Shown here: positions 41,883 to 51,491 of the stretch, piece by piece
Layout of the letters: each line of letters opens with the position of its first letter
Numbering within the stretch: position 1 is the first letter of the stretch
Translations under genes and position numbers: made by a program
Notes under the pieces: generated by a model
What the model saw: the letters and a program-made list of their open reading frames with translations, nothing else
Databases searched by the model: none
What the model was told of the DNA's origin: nothing
Assembly: GCF_036763085.1 (NCBI RefSeq)
Contig: NZ_JBAIYU010000010.1
Span: forward strand, 823,591-887,590
Origin: JBAIYU01 sp036763085
GTDB taxonomy: Bacteria; Bacillota; Negativicutes; DSM-1736; Dendrosporobacteraceae
Direction of reading: 5' to 3'
Length of the DNA stretch: 64,000 nucleotides

Positions 41883-42455
41883 TTGAGTCATAGAAATTTA
41901 AATTTTGGGAAAAATATTGCAAACTTGCGAATACAACAGAAAATTTCTCAAGAGGAACTCGCTGAAAAATCTGGTATTAGCCGATCTATGCTTTCTAAAA
42001 TAGAACGAGACGAGGTTAGCCCAACAATTGCAGTCGCAAATAAGATCGCGTGCGGCTTAAATACCTCAGTCTCAGCCTTGCTTGATGAAACTAATTCCGA
42101 GCGTGTACAGCTTAGGCGAATTGGTGACAGGGTCGTACAAGAAGATCCAATTTCGCTAATTCAAAGAGAGTTGATTGTACATACATCTGATTTAGGTCTT
42201 GGCATCCAATATCTTATATCGCCACCTGGCGCAACTACAGGAATTTTGCCTCCCCATAAAAGCGGCTCTGAAAAATATATAATTGTTGAACAGGCTAGTC
42301 TTAAAGTTACTTTAGGAAAAGATGATTCATACGAGCTTAATCCCGGTGATTGTCTTGCCTTCGCTGCTGATACCGAGCATGAAATGCAAAGTGCAGAATT
42401 AAAAGAATGCCGCTACTATGTGATACAAGTAGAGCCATCTGAATTTAAAAAGTAA
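41883..42455 (+). CDS. XRE-cupin transcriptional regulator
   Basis: An N-terminal Cro/CI helix-turn-helix (ISQEELAEKSGISRSMLSKI) is joined to a C-terminal cupin (GATTGILPPHKSGSEKYIIV, ELNPGDCLAFAAD). The 190-residue length is standard for this family, whose members sense a small molecule in the cupin. It starts at a TTG with GAGAGGTG upstream. It is divergent from lctP and is the best candidate to bind the palindromes between them and respond to lactate or a related acid. Confidence 0.85.
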   Translation: MSHRNLNFGKNIANLRIQQKISQEELAEKSGISRSMLSKIERDEVSPTIAVANKIACGLNTSVSALLDETNSERVQLRRIGDRVVQEDPISLIQRELIVHTSDLGLGIQYLISPPGATTGILPPHKSGSEKYIIVEQASLKVTLGKDDSYELNPGDCLAFAADTEHEMQSAELKECRYYVIQVEPSEFKK

Positions 42456-42465
42456 TTTATGCGCA

Positions 42466-42509
42466 AAAAAAGACCTATTTACGATTAATATCGTCAATAG
42501 GTCTTTTTT
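42466..42509 (+). terminator. Terminator after XRE-cupin gene
   Basis: AAAAAAGACCTATT/AATAGGTCTTTTTT with a 16-nt loop that itself contains ACGAT/ATCGT. Confidence 0.8.
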
Positions 42510-42524
42510 ATTGTGATTAGCAAA

Positions 42525-42558
42525 AAAGGCCGTCGACACATTAGCGTCGACGGCCTTT
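42525..42558 (-). terminator. Terminator after pdxT
   Basis: AAAGGCCGTCGAC/GTCGACGGCCTTT, 13 paired bases with an 8-nt loop and A/T flanks. Confidence 0.85.
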
Positions 42559-42561
42559 AGA

Positions 42562-43131
42562 TTACTCTTGTATCATTTTTATAAAATACTTATGGATGCG
42601 ATTATCCCTAGTAAGCTCGGGATGAAAAGCTGTAGCCAAAAATCTCCCCTGACGGGCGATAACGACTTTTCCTTTAACCTCAGCCATAACTTTAACTTCA
42701 GGCCCTGCTTCTTCGATATAAGGAGCTCTAATGAAAACTGCTCTGACAGGTTCGACTCCAAATTCCTTTACATATAAGTCGGCCTCAAAGCTTTCACACT
42801 GACGACCAAAAGCATTACGGCGTACCGATGTATCCATAAGCCCTAGCCGCGGCTGATCACTATCTACAATATTTTTTGAAAGCAGTATCATTCCGGCACA
42901 AGTTCCATAGATAGCCATACCTTGCGCGGCTCGCTCTTTTATTTTATCCATTATAGCCCAGTCGTTCAGCAGTTTGCCGATAGTTGTGCTCTCACCGCCT
43001 GGAATAATAAGACCAGCTACTTCATCAAGCTCATCTGCCTTACGAATCTCAACTGCTTCTACGCCGCACTCATGGAGCATCCAGCAATGTTCACGGAATG
43101 CGCCTTGCAGCGCTAATACCCCAATCTTCAT
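42562..43131 (-). CDS. pdxT: Pyridoxal 5'-phosphate synthase glutaminase subunit PdxT
   Basis: Class I glutamine amidotransferase with GGESTTIGKL, the nucleophile C78 in GTCAGM, and the H/E pair in FHPELT. It releases ammonia from glutamine for PdxS within the PdxS12/PdxT12 complex, the DXP-independent vitamin B6 route. At 189 residues it is the usual size. It follows pdxS by 42 nt on the same strand and is closed by a strong terminator. Confidence 0.97.
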   Translation of the reverse strand: MKIGVLALQGAFREHCWMLHECGVEAVEIRKADELDEVAGLIIPGGESTTIGKLLNDWAIMDKIKERAAQGMAIYGTCAGMILLSKNIVDSDQPRLGLMDTSVRRNAFGRQCESFEADLYVKEFGVEPVRAVFIRAPYIEEAGPEVKVMAEVKGKVVIARQGRFLATAFHPELTRDNRIHKYFIKMIQE

Positions 43132-43173
43132 TACCGATTTCCCTCTTTTCTAGTCTGATCCAGCCAGCGTAAC

Positions 43174-44055
43174 TTACCAGCCGCGTTCTTGCATACGCTC
43201 ATGCTGCGGAATGGTGTCAATCTCGATGCCAACCATAGGCTCACCAAGATCTTTAGATACTTCAGCAAGCACTTTAGGATCATTATAGTAAGTAGTTGCA
43301 GCAACAATCGCTTTAGCACGTTTAACAGGGTCACCGGATTTAAAAATACCTGAGCCGACAAAAATACCATCACAGCCGAGCTGCATCATCAAAGCAGCAT
43401 CAGCGGGAGTAGCAATACCACCAGCTGCAAAATTAACTACAGGTAAACGGCCTAATTTTTTAGTTTCGATAACTAATTCAAGCGGAGCAGCAATGTTTTT
43501 AGCAAAAGCCGCTACTTCTTCTTCTGGTAGGTTTTGCAGTGTGCGAATTTCACTCATCACCATTCGTATATGCTTTACAGCTTCAATAACATTACCTGTA
43601 CCTGGCTCACCCTTGGTGCGGATCATAGCAGCACCTTCGCCAATGCGGCGCAATGCTTCGCCTAGATTTTTAGCACCGCAGACAAATGGTACTTTAAACT
43701 GGTTTTTATTAATGTGGAATTTATCATCCGCAGGAGTAAGCACTTCACTCTCATCGATATAATCAGCACCCAAAGATTCCAATATTTGGGCTTCAACGAA
43801 GTGGCCTATTCGCGCCTTGGCCATAACCGGAATAGTTACAGCACTCATAATCTTTTCAACAATCGTAGGATCGGCCATTCTGGCAACACCACCGGCAGCA
43901 CGTATATCAGCAGGTACACGCTCTAGCGCCATAACAGCACAAGCCCCTGCCTGCTCAGCTATTTTAGCCTGCTCCGGAGTTGTTACATCCATGATTACGC
44001 CGCCTTTAAGCATTTCTGCTAAACCGGCTTTTACACGAAAAGTACCTTGTTGCAT
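43174..44055 (-). CDS. pdxS: Pyridoxal 5'-phosphate synthase lyase subunit PdxS
   Basis: The 293-residue TIM barrel has the catalytic lysines K80 (VMAKARIGH) and K148 (IRTKGEPGTG) and D23, with the family strings DYIDESEVLTPAD and NFAAGGIATPADAA. It condenses ribose 5-phosphate, glyceraldehyde 3-phosphate and ammonia to pyridoxal phosphate. GGGGGG precedes the ATG. No pdxR-type regulator gene is adjacent. Confidence 0.98.
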   Translation of the reverse strand: MQQGTFRVKAGLAEMLKGGVIMDVTTPEQAKIAEQAGACAVMALERVPADIRAAGGVARMADPTIVEKIMSAVTIPVMAKARIGHFVEAQILESLGADYIDESEVLTPADDKFHINKNQFKVPFVCGAKNLGEALRRIGEGAAMIRTKGEPGTGNVIEAVKHIRMVMSEIRTLQNLPEEEVAAFAKNIAAPLELVIETKKLGRLPVVNFAAGGIATPADAALMMQLGCDGIFVGSGIFKSGDPVKRAKAIVAATTYYNDPKVLAEVSKDLGEPMVGIEIDTIPQHERMQERGW

Positions 44056-44245
44056 TTTAAGTTACCCCCCAAAAAGTACGCTCTCAAAAACGGTAGTTCT
44101 TAGTATTCTTCTAGTTACATTTAGTATTTGTTATCGAGAAGCTTTTAAATATATTCTGTATTATAATGCATGTTTGATCCTTTTAAAATACACAGAATCG
44201 ACATTCTTGATAGGTACAGTTGCGGGAGATACCATTATGCTTACA

Positions 44246-44929
44246 CTAGTTTCTTAATTTAGTTTTAAGCGCCTGGACCACATCACGAGCAAATGGCCCT
44301 AAATCATTGTTAGCATAGGCTTTAAGAATTCCTGCAGCTACTTGTCTTATAGCACTCTTAATAATAACTTCATCGGTGATACCTTGCAGCTGCAAGTTTT
44401 CTTCTATTTGTACCGCTGCGGTCAATGCTGCCTGAGCAGCGGTAATGTTTATACTGCTTACAATATCTGCCCGCCCAATAACGACCTTACCAACCGGCTT
44501 AAAAATTTCTGCAGCAGCTTCTACTAACTCCGGCGGGCGCTCATTAACAATAATCACCGGTTCTAATCCCAATGCCATTTCACCCGCATGAGCAACTAGT
44601 TTTACCCCGATGCATTTAATATGTGATGCGGCTGCTTCATTTAATACTCTCTGGGCAACATTTGTGGCAACATTTATTACTGTTAATGGCTGATTTATCT
44701 GATTAAACTCTTTAATACAACTTATGACCTCACGGTCTGGAACAGCTAATATTACTGTTCCCAACTTAGCAATATCTGAAAGGCTGGCTGCCACAGATAC
44801 ATCTAGTTCATTTGCGAGTGCTTTAGTCCGAGCGGAGTCCCGGTCAAACAGCCATAAGTCCACGTGACCAGCTAGTTTTTTCGCCAAAACTTCTCCCATG
44901 CGCCCTATCCCAACTAATCCAACATTCAT
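44246..44929 (-). CDS. NAD(P)-binding protein, pyrroline-5-carboxylate reductase-like
   Basis: An N-terminal Rossmann fold (VGLVGIGRMGEVLAKKLAG) is followed by a helical dimerisation domain with AAQAALTAAVQIEENLQLQ, where ProC has its signature. At 227 residues it is shorter than ProC and lacks a clear copy of the ProC signature, so the substrate is uncertain. A GGAGTGG ribosome binding site precedes the ATG. It stands alone upstream of pdxS with a 190-nt gap. Confidence 0.65.
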   Translation of the reverse strand: MNVGLVGIGRMGEVLAKKLAGHVDLWLFDRDSARTKALANELDVSVAASLSDIAKLGTVILAVPDREVISCIKEFNQINQPLTVINVATNVAQRVLNEAAASHIKCIGVKLVAHAGEMALGLEPVIIVNERPPELVEAAAEIFKPVGKVVIGRADIVSSINITAAQAALTAAVQIEENLQLQGITDEVIIKSAIRQVAAGILKAYANNDLGPFARDVVQALKTKLRN

Positions 44930-45050
44930 AATACCACTCCATTTATCTAGTTTAATGTGCAGGCTATTTTTATAGAAAATTATATCTGTGTTAAAAGTGT
45001 TTTATTACGGTTCATAAATTATCGTAAATTCGGGAACTAATATAAATAAC

Positions 45051-45079
45051 TTAGCAAATTATATTCTCTTGCCTATAAT
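45051..45079 (+). promoter_or_regulatory. Promoter of the tandem small membrane protein genes
   Basis: TTAGCA (45051-45056) and TATAAT (45074-45079) are separated by 17 nt, and AAGGAGG follows before the ATG at 45109. Confidence 0.6.
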
Positions 45080-45108
45080 AGTTATTCTATTACAAGGAGG
45101 TCTAGATA

Positions 45109-45321
45109 ATGAATGTTTTCCGCTGGGGAGCTTATGTTATAAAGAACGCTTCACCTGCTGGATTAATTGTTGGTGGTGCAGTTCTAGCTATTTCTCTGCC
45201 TATAGTCCGCAAAGGCTTGCGTTGTCTAGCGGTAGCAACTGCGAGCAATTTATATTCAATCGTCGAGGAAGCCAAAAAAATAGATATTTCTGGTTCACAT
45301 TTTAAGGAGGCAAAGGAATGA
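45109..45321 (+). CDS. Small glycine-rich membrane protein (paralogue 1)
   Basis: The 70-residue protein has one hydrophobic segment with a glycine-zipper look (SPAGLIVGGAVLAISLPIV) followed by RKGLR and an amphipathic VEEAKK helix. It is a short paralogue of the next gene, whose ATG overlaps its stop by 4 nt. AAGGAGG precedes the ATG. Both converge on the double P-type ATPase gene. A membrane-shaping or anchoring role is inference from the zipper pattern. Confidence 0.6.
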   Translation: MNVFRWGAYVIKNASPAGLIVGGAVLAISLPIVRKGLRCLAVATASNLYSIVEEAKKIDISGSHFKEAKE

Positions 45322-45782
45322 ATATTCTGGGTTATGGTTCACGTATCTTAACAAGAACTTCACCCTTGGGACTTATAATAGGCGGGGCTGCAATAGCTTT
45401 AGCTATCCCAACTGTACGCAAAGGTCTTCGGGCTGGTGCAGTTTTGGCAGTACGCGGTGTTCTGTCTGTTTCCGAGGAAGCAAAGCGTATTTCTACAAAA
45501 TCACGTCATACAATGCAATCCATGATGGCTGAGGCTCAAGGCGATGACTGCTGCGCTTCTTGTGAGGAATTTTCCAAAAGCGTTCATCCTCGCAGAGTGG
45601 CAATTGCTGCAGCTGCTGGGATGATGGCAGCTTCTAATAAAGCTAAGGATTTATTTAATAATGCATCGCTCGGTGTCAAAAATTTTATTGACGAAGCCAA
45701 AACTTTAAGCAATGATAAAGACTCTAACGAAGACCCTAACGATGGGTTGGAAGGCGACTTCGTTGAGCTTCCTAAACATTAA
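45318..45782 (+). CDS. Glycine-rich membrane protein (paralogue 2)
   Basis: The first 60 residues repeat the pattern of paralogue 1 (SPLGLIIGGAAIALAIPTVRKGLR, then SEEAKR). A cysteine cluster CCASC and a second hydrophobic, alanine-rich segment (VAIAAAAGMMAAS) follow, ending in an acidic tail. The same Gly/Ala-helix plus EEAK-type helix is found in the protein at 51492-52121. It is translationally coupled to paralogue 1. Confidence 0.6.
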   Translation: MNILGYGSRILTRTSPLGLIIGGAAIALAIPTVRKGLRAGAVLAVRGVLSVSEEAKRISTKSRHTMQSMMAEAQGDDCCASCEEFSKSVHPRRVAIAAAAGMMAASNKAKDLFNNASLGVKNFIDEAKTLSNDKDSNEDPNDGLEGDFVELPKH

Positions 45783-45796
45783 TATTGACACATGAA

Positions 45797-45824
45797 GAAT
45801 CAAACAGACTAGGCTGTTTGATTC
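45797..45824 (+). terminator. Terminator after tandem membrane protein genes
   Basis: GAATCAAACAG/CTGTTTGATTC with a T-rich tail on the plus strand. Confidence 0.75.
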
Positions 45825-45866
45825 TATTTTTATGACTGCGATATCCTTCTGTTTATTTCATGCCAT

Positions 45867-45910
45867 AAAAAAGCTAACAGCGCCCCACTTGGTGCGCTGT
45901 TAGCTTTTTT
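45867..45910 (-). terminator. Terminator after the double P-type ATPase gene
   Basis: Seventeen paired bases (AAAAAAGCTAACAGCGC and complement) with a 10-nt loop, 3 nt past the ATPase stop; usable in both directions. Confidence 0.85.
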
Positions 45911-45912
45911 GA

Positions 45913-48900
45913 TTATTCGGCTGCCATAGGCGCCGGTAAACAGCATGTAACTTCGCTGTCTTTATTAGGTGATATTCGTGCTAAAACATTTTCAGCTCCA
46001 TAATCTACAAAAGCTGTACCTATCGATAATGCTGAGACAAGCATCCAATCAAGCGCTGTTAAGCCTGTTGTACCAAAGATTGTTTGCAGTGCAGGTATAT
46101 AGATTATGCCTGCGACCATTGCCATTGATAATCCGACTGCTCCCAAAAGTGCCCAGTTGCTGAAAAAGCTCACTTTACCGGTACGGTCCTCTTTACGGCA
46201 GTCAAATATATGTACGAACTGGCTGACGGCAATTTGCGCCACTACTAAACTTCTAGCTAAAATAAGGCTGCCAGTTGACCGAAGTTTCCATGCATATAGC
46301 GCTAATCCGGCTGCACCTATTATTGCACCTCTTGTTAAAATCTTACGACCTAAATTCCCTGAAAACACACTATCGTTTCCACTTCTAGGCGGCTGTTCCA
46401 TTATGCCTTCAGCCGGCGGATCATTAACCAGTGCTATTACCGGGAGGCCATCACCGATTAAGTTTATCCAGAGCAATTGTATTGGTAGCAACGGCAACGG
46501 AAGTCCAATAAGTGCTGCCAGGAACATCAGTACAACTTCTCCGATATTCGTAGCCAACGCATAGCGAATAGCCTTTCGTATATTAGCATATATTGCCCGC
46601 CCTTCCTGCATAGCTCTAACAATTGTTGCAAAATTATCATCAGCTAGCGTCATGCAGGCCGCGTCCTTAGTAACATCTGTGCCTGTTATGCCCATAGCAA
46701 TTCCAATGTCGGCCGCCTTTATTGCCGGAGCATCATTAACGCCATCGCCTGTCATTGCTACTACATATCCTTTGCTCTTAAAGGATTTTATAATTCTCAT
46801 TTTGTGCTGCGGTGCTGTACGAGCATAGACACTAATACTTTCTATAACATCTGTAAGTTGGTCATCCGACATCTTATCAAGTTCTTGCCCTGTTAAAACT
46901 CTGCCGCCCGCTTCTAATAATCCGAGTTCTCTTGAAATAGCCATTGCAGTGCTGGGATGATCACCAGTTATCATAACAACTTTGACACCAGCTTTTTTGC
47001 ATTTAGCGATAGCTGGCAAGACTTCGGGTCTTGGCGGGTCAATCATCCCCACTAATCCCGAAAAAATCAGCCCTGTTTCAAGACTATCGTCATCCTCTTC
47101 GAAATCATCTACAACCTTATAAGCGGTAGCTAATACCCTTAGTGCGTCGTTTGCCATATTCTCACATGCTTCATGGAGTGTTTGTTTAACTTCGGCACAC
47201 ATTAGTCTGACTTCTCCATCTACTAAGTAATGAGTACAAGCCGAAATAATACTGTCTGGCGCGCCTTTAGAGTACAGAACATTTTCATCATTATGTCCTT
47301 TGCAAACTACTGACATTTTTCTGCGCTCGGCTTCAAATGGTAATTCTTTAACCCGCACATAAGATTGCTCTAGTTTATGCTCCCAAATACCTGCTTTCGC
47401 ACCGACAACTAAGAGTGCCCCTTCTGTTGGATCTCCATTAATCGACCAACCTTTTTCTCTGGCATTATCTATTGCTACAACATTATTTTGGAAAGTCTCT
47501 TTGCCACTAACCAGTTTAGAGTTATTGCAGAGTACACCAGTTAATAGTGTCTGCATTAAAGCCGCATCTTCTCTAGGATCAGTTTGTATTTGTTTCTGAT
47601 AGAACTTGCCTTTCGGGCAATATCCTTCACCATCTATATCCCACATACTAGCGGCAGTATAGATTTTCCGCACAGTCATCTCGTTTTTAGTGAGTGTCCC
47701 CGTTTTATCTGAGCATATAACAGTAGCACAGCCTAGCGTTTCTATCGACGCCATATTCCTAACTAGAATATTTTGTTTTACCATTCTCCGCACACCTAAA
47801 GCCAGAGCTACAATAACGATTGCGGATAAGCCTTCAGGTATTGCGGTAACCGCTATTGTGGCTGAAGATCTCACCATATTAAACAGGCTTTGCCCTCGTA
47901 ATATTCCGGTAAGGAACACTATACCAGCTACGCTTAAACAGCCAACAACAATAATTTTTCCTAGCTCCTCTAGGCGTATCTGCAATGGCGTGGGCTCGTT
48001 CTTTCTATTCTGCAACAACGCGGCGATTTTCCCCATTTCTGTAGACATACCAGTAGCAACCACAATTGCATGGGCCCGCCCCCTCGTCACATTTGTGCCC
48101 ATGAAAACCATGTTGCTTCTATCGCCTAATGTAGCATCCTCGTCACACAATTGACTGCACTTCTTCTTGGCTGGTATTGTTTCTCCTGTTAATGATGCTT
48201 CCTCAACTTCAAATTGGGTAGCTTTGATAAGCCTGGCATCAGCAGGGATACGATCACCAGCTTCAAGGATAATCAAGTCGCCTGGTACTAGATATTCTGC
48301 CTTAATCGACTGAGTTCGTCCGCCTCTAATTACTCGCGCCATCGGCGGGGTCATCTTCTTTATAGAATCCAGCGATTTTTCCGCCTTACTCTCCTGATAA
48401 GCTCCTAATAAAGCATTCGCAATAAGTATCGAGCCTGTCAGTATGGCATCTTTCACATCTCCAAGGACAAACGAAAGTACCGTGGACCCGAGTAAAACCT
48501 TGACCATAAAGTCTTTAAACTGATCACGAAATAACTGCCAAAAGGATATCTTTTTGCCCTCGGCTAAGACATTTAACCCATTCTCTTCACATCTTCTTAT
48601 AGCTGTTTGCTCATTTAACCCAAATCTAGCAGAGCTGCCTAATTTTTCACATATTGAAGCTTCCGGCAAAACGTGCCAATGATCATTTATTTCTCTTTTC
48701 TGATTTAAAGGAAGGTGCAGCAGTTTGTTAGGCTGGCTAGCAGCATTTATACTTGTCGGTGTTTGTGCAAACCGCTGCAAGTCAAGCACATTATTATTAA
48801 TGCTTTTAGCTGGAGATGTATTATTCTGTGGTCGTCTCTTCATTAATAATCGGGCAGAGTTAAGCACTACCCCCAGCGTACTAAGATTTAGGAATAATGC

Positions 48901-51042
48901 TGCAGTAACCGGTGACATTATCTGCATTGCTGCCAGGCCAATCCCCACGGCACTAGCTCCAGCAGAAAAAGTCACATTCTGCCTCATCACTTGCATCGTT
49001 TTCTTGCTTAACTCTAACACTGCCGGGATCTGGCTAAGATCATTGCCGCATATAACTACATCGGCGGTTCTCACCGCAAGGTCCGTTCCGGCAGAACCTA
49101 CAGCTATACTTAAATCCGCTGCCGACATTGCAGGGGAATCATTTAATCCATCGCCCACCATTGCGACTTTTTTGCCATCCTGCCTGATTTTTGTGATGAT
49201 TTCCACCTTGTCAGCTGCCTGCATTCCGCCCCAGTTCTGACTGAGTCCAAGTTTAGCGGCTGCGGCTGCTGCACTATCTGTAGTATCGCCTGTTATAAGT
49301 CCAATATCTGATATACCAGCAGATCTAATCCCTTCTATTGCCGAGATACTCTCTGGTCTTAGAATATCCTCTATGCCTACTAGCGCTGCCAGCTTCCGAT
49401 TAATTGCAACATACACTACACTATTGCCAAGATGCTTGAACCGCAAAGTTCGTCCTTTTGCTGCTTCAGTAGAAATCCCTTCACTTCGCATAAGCTCTTC
49501 ATTGCCTATACTCAGCTCTTGCGCACCGATATTGCCAATAATACCGTTACCTAAAGTAATCTTTGTATCAGCTTCAGGTATCATTAGCCCTTTACTTCGT
49601 GCAGCATGATATAACATTCGTGCTATCGGATGGCTAGATGATTTTTCAAGAGCTGCCGCCAAAGCGAGAATATCGTCCTCTGTATACTCATGACCTAATA
49701 CGACTATTTCTGAAAGCTGTGGTTTAACCTGTGTTAGCGTGCCAGTTTTATCAAATAGTACTGTATCAATTTGTTCAGCAGCCTCTATCGAACGTGAGTC
49801 TTTAATAAATATTCCCTGACTCGCTGCCTGCGCAACCGACATTCCAAGTGCAGTATGAGAAGATAATGCTACTGCCGCTGGACAGCCAGCCAATAGAACG
49901 GCTAGACTCCTCTGGTAATCACGAGTTAACAAGAAAATAGCCGCCGCAATGCCTATAGTCCAAGGAACAAGTTTACCGGAATATATTTCTCCCGATCTAC
50001 TAATACCATTCTTATCACTTGCTTGCTCGATTAATGCGATTATTGAGGCAACCGAGGTATCTTTACCTACCCTCACTGCCTGGACGAGAATGGTGCCTTC
50101 CTCGACAACCATTCCCGCACTTACTTCATCACCTTTATTTTTTTCGACTGGTATGTATTCACCGCATATTGCCGCCTTGTTTAAAACAGCTTTTCCATCT
50201 ACTACAACACCGTCAACAACTACATGCTCGCCTTGTCTAACAACGATTATATCGCCTATGCTCAAATCACTAGTATCCACCTGCTGATAACCTTCATTGT
50301 TAGCCAAAACAACTTTGCTTTGCTTGCCTATTAATATCTCCCGAACAGCACGCCTGGAGCGTGCATGCATAATGTAATTAAATAAGCCGCTAAGCTGTAC
50401 AAGCCACAAAACTGATAATCCAGCGATATTTTCCCGCATTGCCAATAAGATTAAAGATGCGACAGATATTAATAAATCATTATTGACCCTTCTTTTTTCA
50501 ACCAAATTTGCTATGCCACTGCGCAGTACTGGATAACCTGCAACAATGGTAACTATAGCCGTAAAGTTAAATAACCGCTGTGATGTGGAAAGCAATGATC
50601 GACCCATAACGAGACGTTTGAATACTATTCCTGCTAAAACGCCACCTGTTACAACAGTATTAATAAGCTGAAACCTTGGAACGGCTTCTCCTTCCTTCTC
50701 TTTATTCCTGATCTCATTTGCTGGTTTAGTAGTCCCCAATTCTGGGCATAAAGCGGCAGCAGCGGCTGGAAGCTTAGCTTCCTCTAATCCTCGCAAAAAT
50801 TGCCGGCGAATTATGTCTATTTGCTGTTGTATATCCGCTAAAGACAACTTTTCTATTTCATAATAAATAAGCGCTCGTCCGGTAAGGTAATTGACCGAAG
50901 CACTTTTTATTCCCGCTATCACTTTCAATTGCGAAAACAAGTAGCTGGAAAATACGCGGTCTCTTTTCGATCCTTCAACAGTAATACGCAATCTGCCTGG
51001 TATCATATGTAGTGTTTTAGTAGCAATTATTGGAGCTGGCAA
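45913..51042 (-). CDS. Fusion of two P-type ATPases (P1B-like plus P2-like)
   Basis: Numbered from the TTG at 51042, chosen because AAGGAGG lies 8 nt upstream. An HMA-like domain without CxxC (HMIPGRLRIT) comes first. The first pump core has CPA in the membrane (387-388), phosphorylation site D431 (DKTGTLT), the P1B-specific SSHPIA and GDGLNDSPA. A second complete core follows: TGET (952), the calcium-pump-like membrane motif TAIPEGL, D1112 (DKTGTLT), KGAPD, GDGVNDAPA and NLIGDGLP. The first core has CGE in place of TGE. The 1,709-residue layout recalls mycobacterial CtpI/CtpH. Substrates are unknown; the Fur-controlled neighbours suggest iron or another divalent metal. Confidence 0.88.
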   Translation of the reverse strand: MPAPIIATKTLHMIPGRLRITVEGSKRDRVFSSYLFSQLKVIAGIKSASVNYLTGRALIYYEIEKLSLADIQQQIDIIRRQFLRGLEEAKLPAAAAALCPELGTTKPANEIRNKEKEGEAVPRFQLINTVVTGGVLAGIVFKRLVMGRSLLSTSQRLFNFTAIVTIVAGYPVLRSGIANLVEKRRVNNDLLISVASLILLAMRENIAGLSVLWLVQLSGLFNYIMHARSRRAVREILIGKQSKVVLANNEGYQQVDTSDLSIGDIIVVRQGEHVVVDGVVVDGKAVLNKAAICGEYIPVEKNKGDEVSAGMVVEEGTILVQAVRVGKDTSVASIIALIEQASDKNGISRSGEIYSGKLVPWTIGIAAAIFLLTRDYQRSLAVLLAGCPAAVALSSHTALGMSVAQAASQGIFIKDSRSIEAAEQIDTVLFDKTGTLTQVKPQLSEIVVLGHEYTEDDILALAAALEKSSSHPIARMLYHAARSKGLMIPEADTKITLGNGIIGNIGAQELSIGNEELMRSEGISTEAAKGRTLRFKHLGNSVVYVAINRKLAALVGIEDILRPESISAIEGIRSAGISDIGLITGDTTDSAAAAAAKLGLSQNWGGMQAADKVEIITKIRQDGKKVAMVGDGLNDSPAMSAADLSIAVGSAGTDLAVRTADVVICGNDLSQIPAVLELSKKTMQVMRQNVTFSAGASAVGIGLAAMQIMSPVTAALFLNLSTLGVVLNSARLLMKRRPQNNTSPAKSINNNVLDLQRFAQTPTSINAASQPNKLLHLPLNQKREINDHWHVLPEASICEKLGSSARFGLNEQTAIRRCEENGLNVLAEGKKISFWQLFRDQFKDFMVKVLLGSTVLSFVLGDVKDAILTGSILIANALLGAYQESKAEKSLDSIKKMTPPMARVIRGGRTQSIKAEYLVPGDLIILEAGDRIPADARLIKATQFEVEEASLTGETIPAKKKCSQLCDEDATLGDRSNMVFMGTNVTRGRAHAIVVATGMSTEMGKIAALLQNRKNEPTPLQIRLEELGKIIVVGCLSVAGIVFLTGILRGQSLFNMVRSSATIAVTAIPEGLSAIVIVALALGVRRMVKQNILVRNMASIETLGCATVICSDKTGTLTKNEMTVRKIYTAASMWDIDGEGYCPKGKFYQKQIQTDPREDAALMQTLLTGVLCNNSKLVSGKETFQNNVVAIDNAREKGWSINGDPTEGALLVVGAKAGIWEHKLEQSYVRVKELPFEAERRKMSVVCKGHNDENVLYSKGAPDSIISACTHYLVDGEVRLMCAEVKQTLHEACENMANDALRVLATAYKVVDDFEEDDDSLETGLIFSGLVGMIDPPRPEVLPAIAKCKKAGVKVVMITGDHPSTAMAISRELGLLEAGGRVLTGQELDKMSDDQLTDVIESISVYARTAPQHKMRIIKSFKSKGYVVAMTGDGVNDAPAIKAADIGIAMGITGTDVTKDAACMTLADDNFATIVRAMQEGRAIYANIRKAIRYALATNIGEVVLMFLAALIGLPLPLLPIQLLWINLIGDGLPVIALVNDPPAEGIMEQPPRSGNDSVFSGNLGRKILTRGAIIGAAGLALYAWKLRSTGSLILARSLVVAQIAVSQFVHIFDCRKEDRTGKVSFFSNWALLGAVGLSMAMVAGIIYIPALQTIFGTTGLTALDWMLVSALSIGTAFVDYGAENVLARISPNKDSEVTCCLPAPMAAE

Positions 51043-51085
51043 TAGTAGTGCCTCCTTAGTAATTATAGGCAATGCATAAGTAGAA

Positions 51086-51113
51086 ATACTAAAGCAAAAT
51101 ACGCATAATTCAA
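51086..51113 (-). promoter_or_regulatory. Candidate promoter of the double ATPase gene
   Basis: On the minus strand TTGAAT (51108-51113) and TAGTAT (51086-51091) are 16 nt apart, about 45 nt before the TTG start. Confidence 0.4.
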
Positions 51114-51144
51114 TATAGCTTACTCAAATAAATTGTTTAGCTAA

Positions 51145-51172
51145 AATAGCGAGGACACAGGTCCTCGCTATT
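51145..51172 (-). terminator. Terminator after the Fur-box operon
   Basis: AATAGCGAGGAC/GTCCTCGCTATT with a 4-nt loop, 22 nt past the stop of the 51194 gene. Confidence 0.75.
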
Positions 51173-51193
51173 TGTTGGCAACCGTTATCTTGC

Positions 51194-51460
51194 TTAAAAG
51201 AATCTCATCCGAGTTAAGGATATGCCTGATAGAAGATTGTCTTTGCTCTCTTTACTTTTTTGTTTAATATATCCAAATAAGCCGCCCAAGAAATTTTCCC
51301 AAAGATGTATTGTCTCTTCCTTACATTGCGGTGATTGGCGGCGTACCTCCAACGTTAAATCTACAGCTGCTTTAAGATCACAAGCTATCTGTCGAAGTAG
51401 TGAGTTTAACTCCAATACCCTATCTACTTTTTTTTCTTCCATATCTAGAACTTTCGACAC
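51194..51460 (-). CDS. Small helical protein, last gene of the Fur-box operon
   Basis: The 88-residue product starts at a GTG with AAGGGGG 7 nt upstream and is helical and charged (MSKVLDMEEKKVDRVLELNS), with a short GGLFGYIKQKSK segment. I recognise no family. It follows the ferritin-like/membrane protein gene by 31 nt on the same strand and a terminator closes the unit, so it is probably co-expressed with it. Confidence 0.55.
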   Translation of the reverse strand: MSKVLDMEEKKVDRVLELNSLLRQIACDLKAAVDLTLEVRRQSPQCKEETIHLWENFLGGLFGYIKQKSKESKDNLLSGISLTRMRFF

Positions 51461-51491
51461 CTATTATCCCCCTTAAGCAGTCATCCTATGA

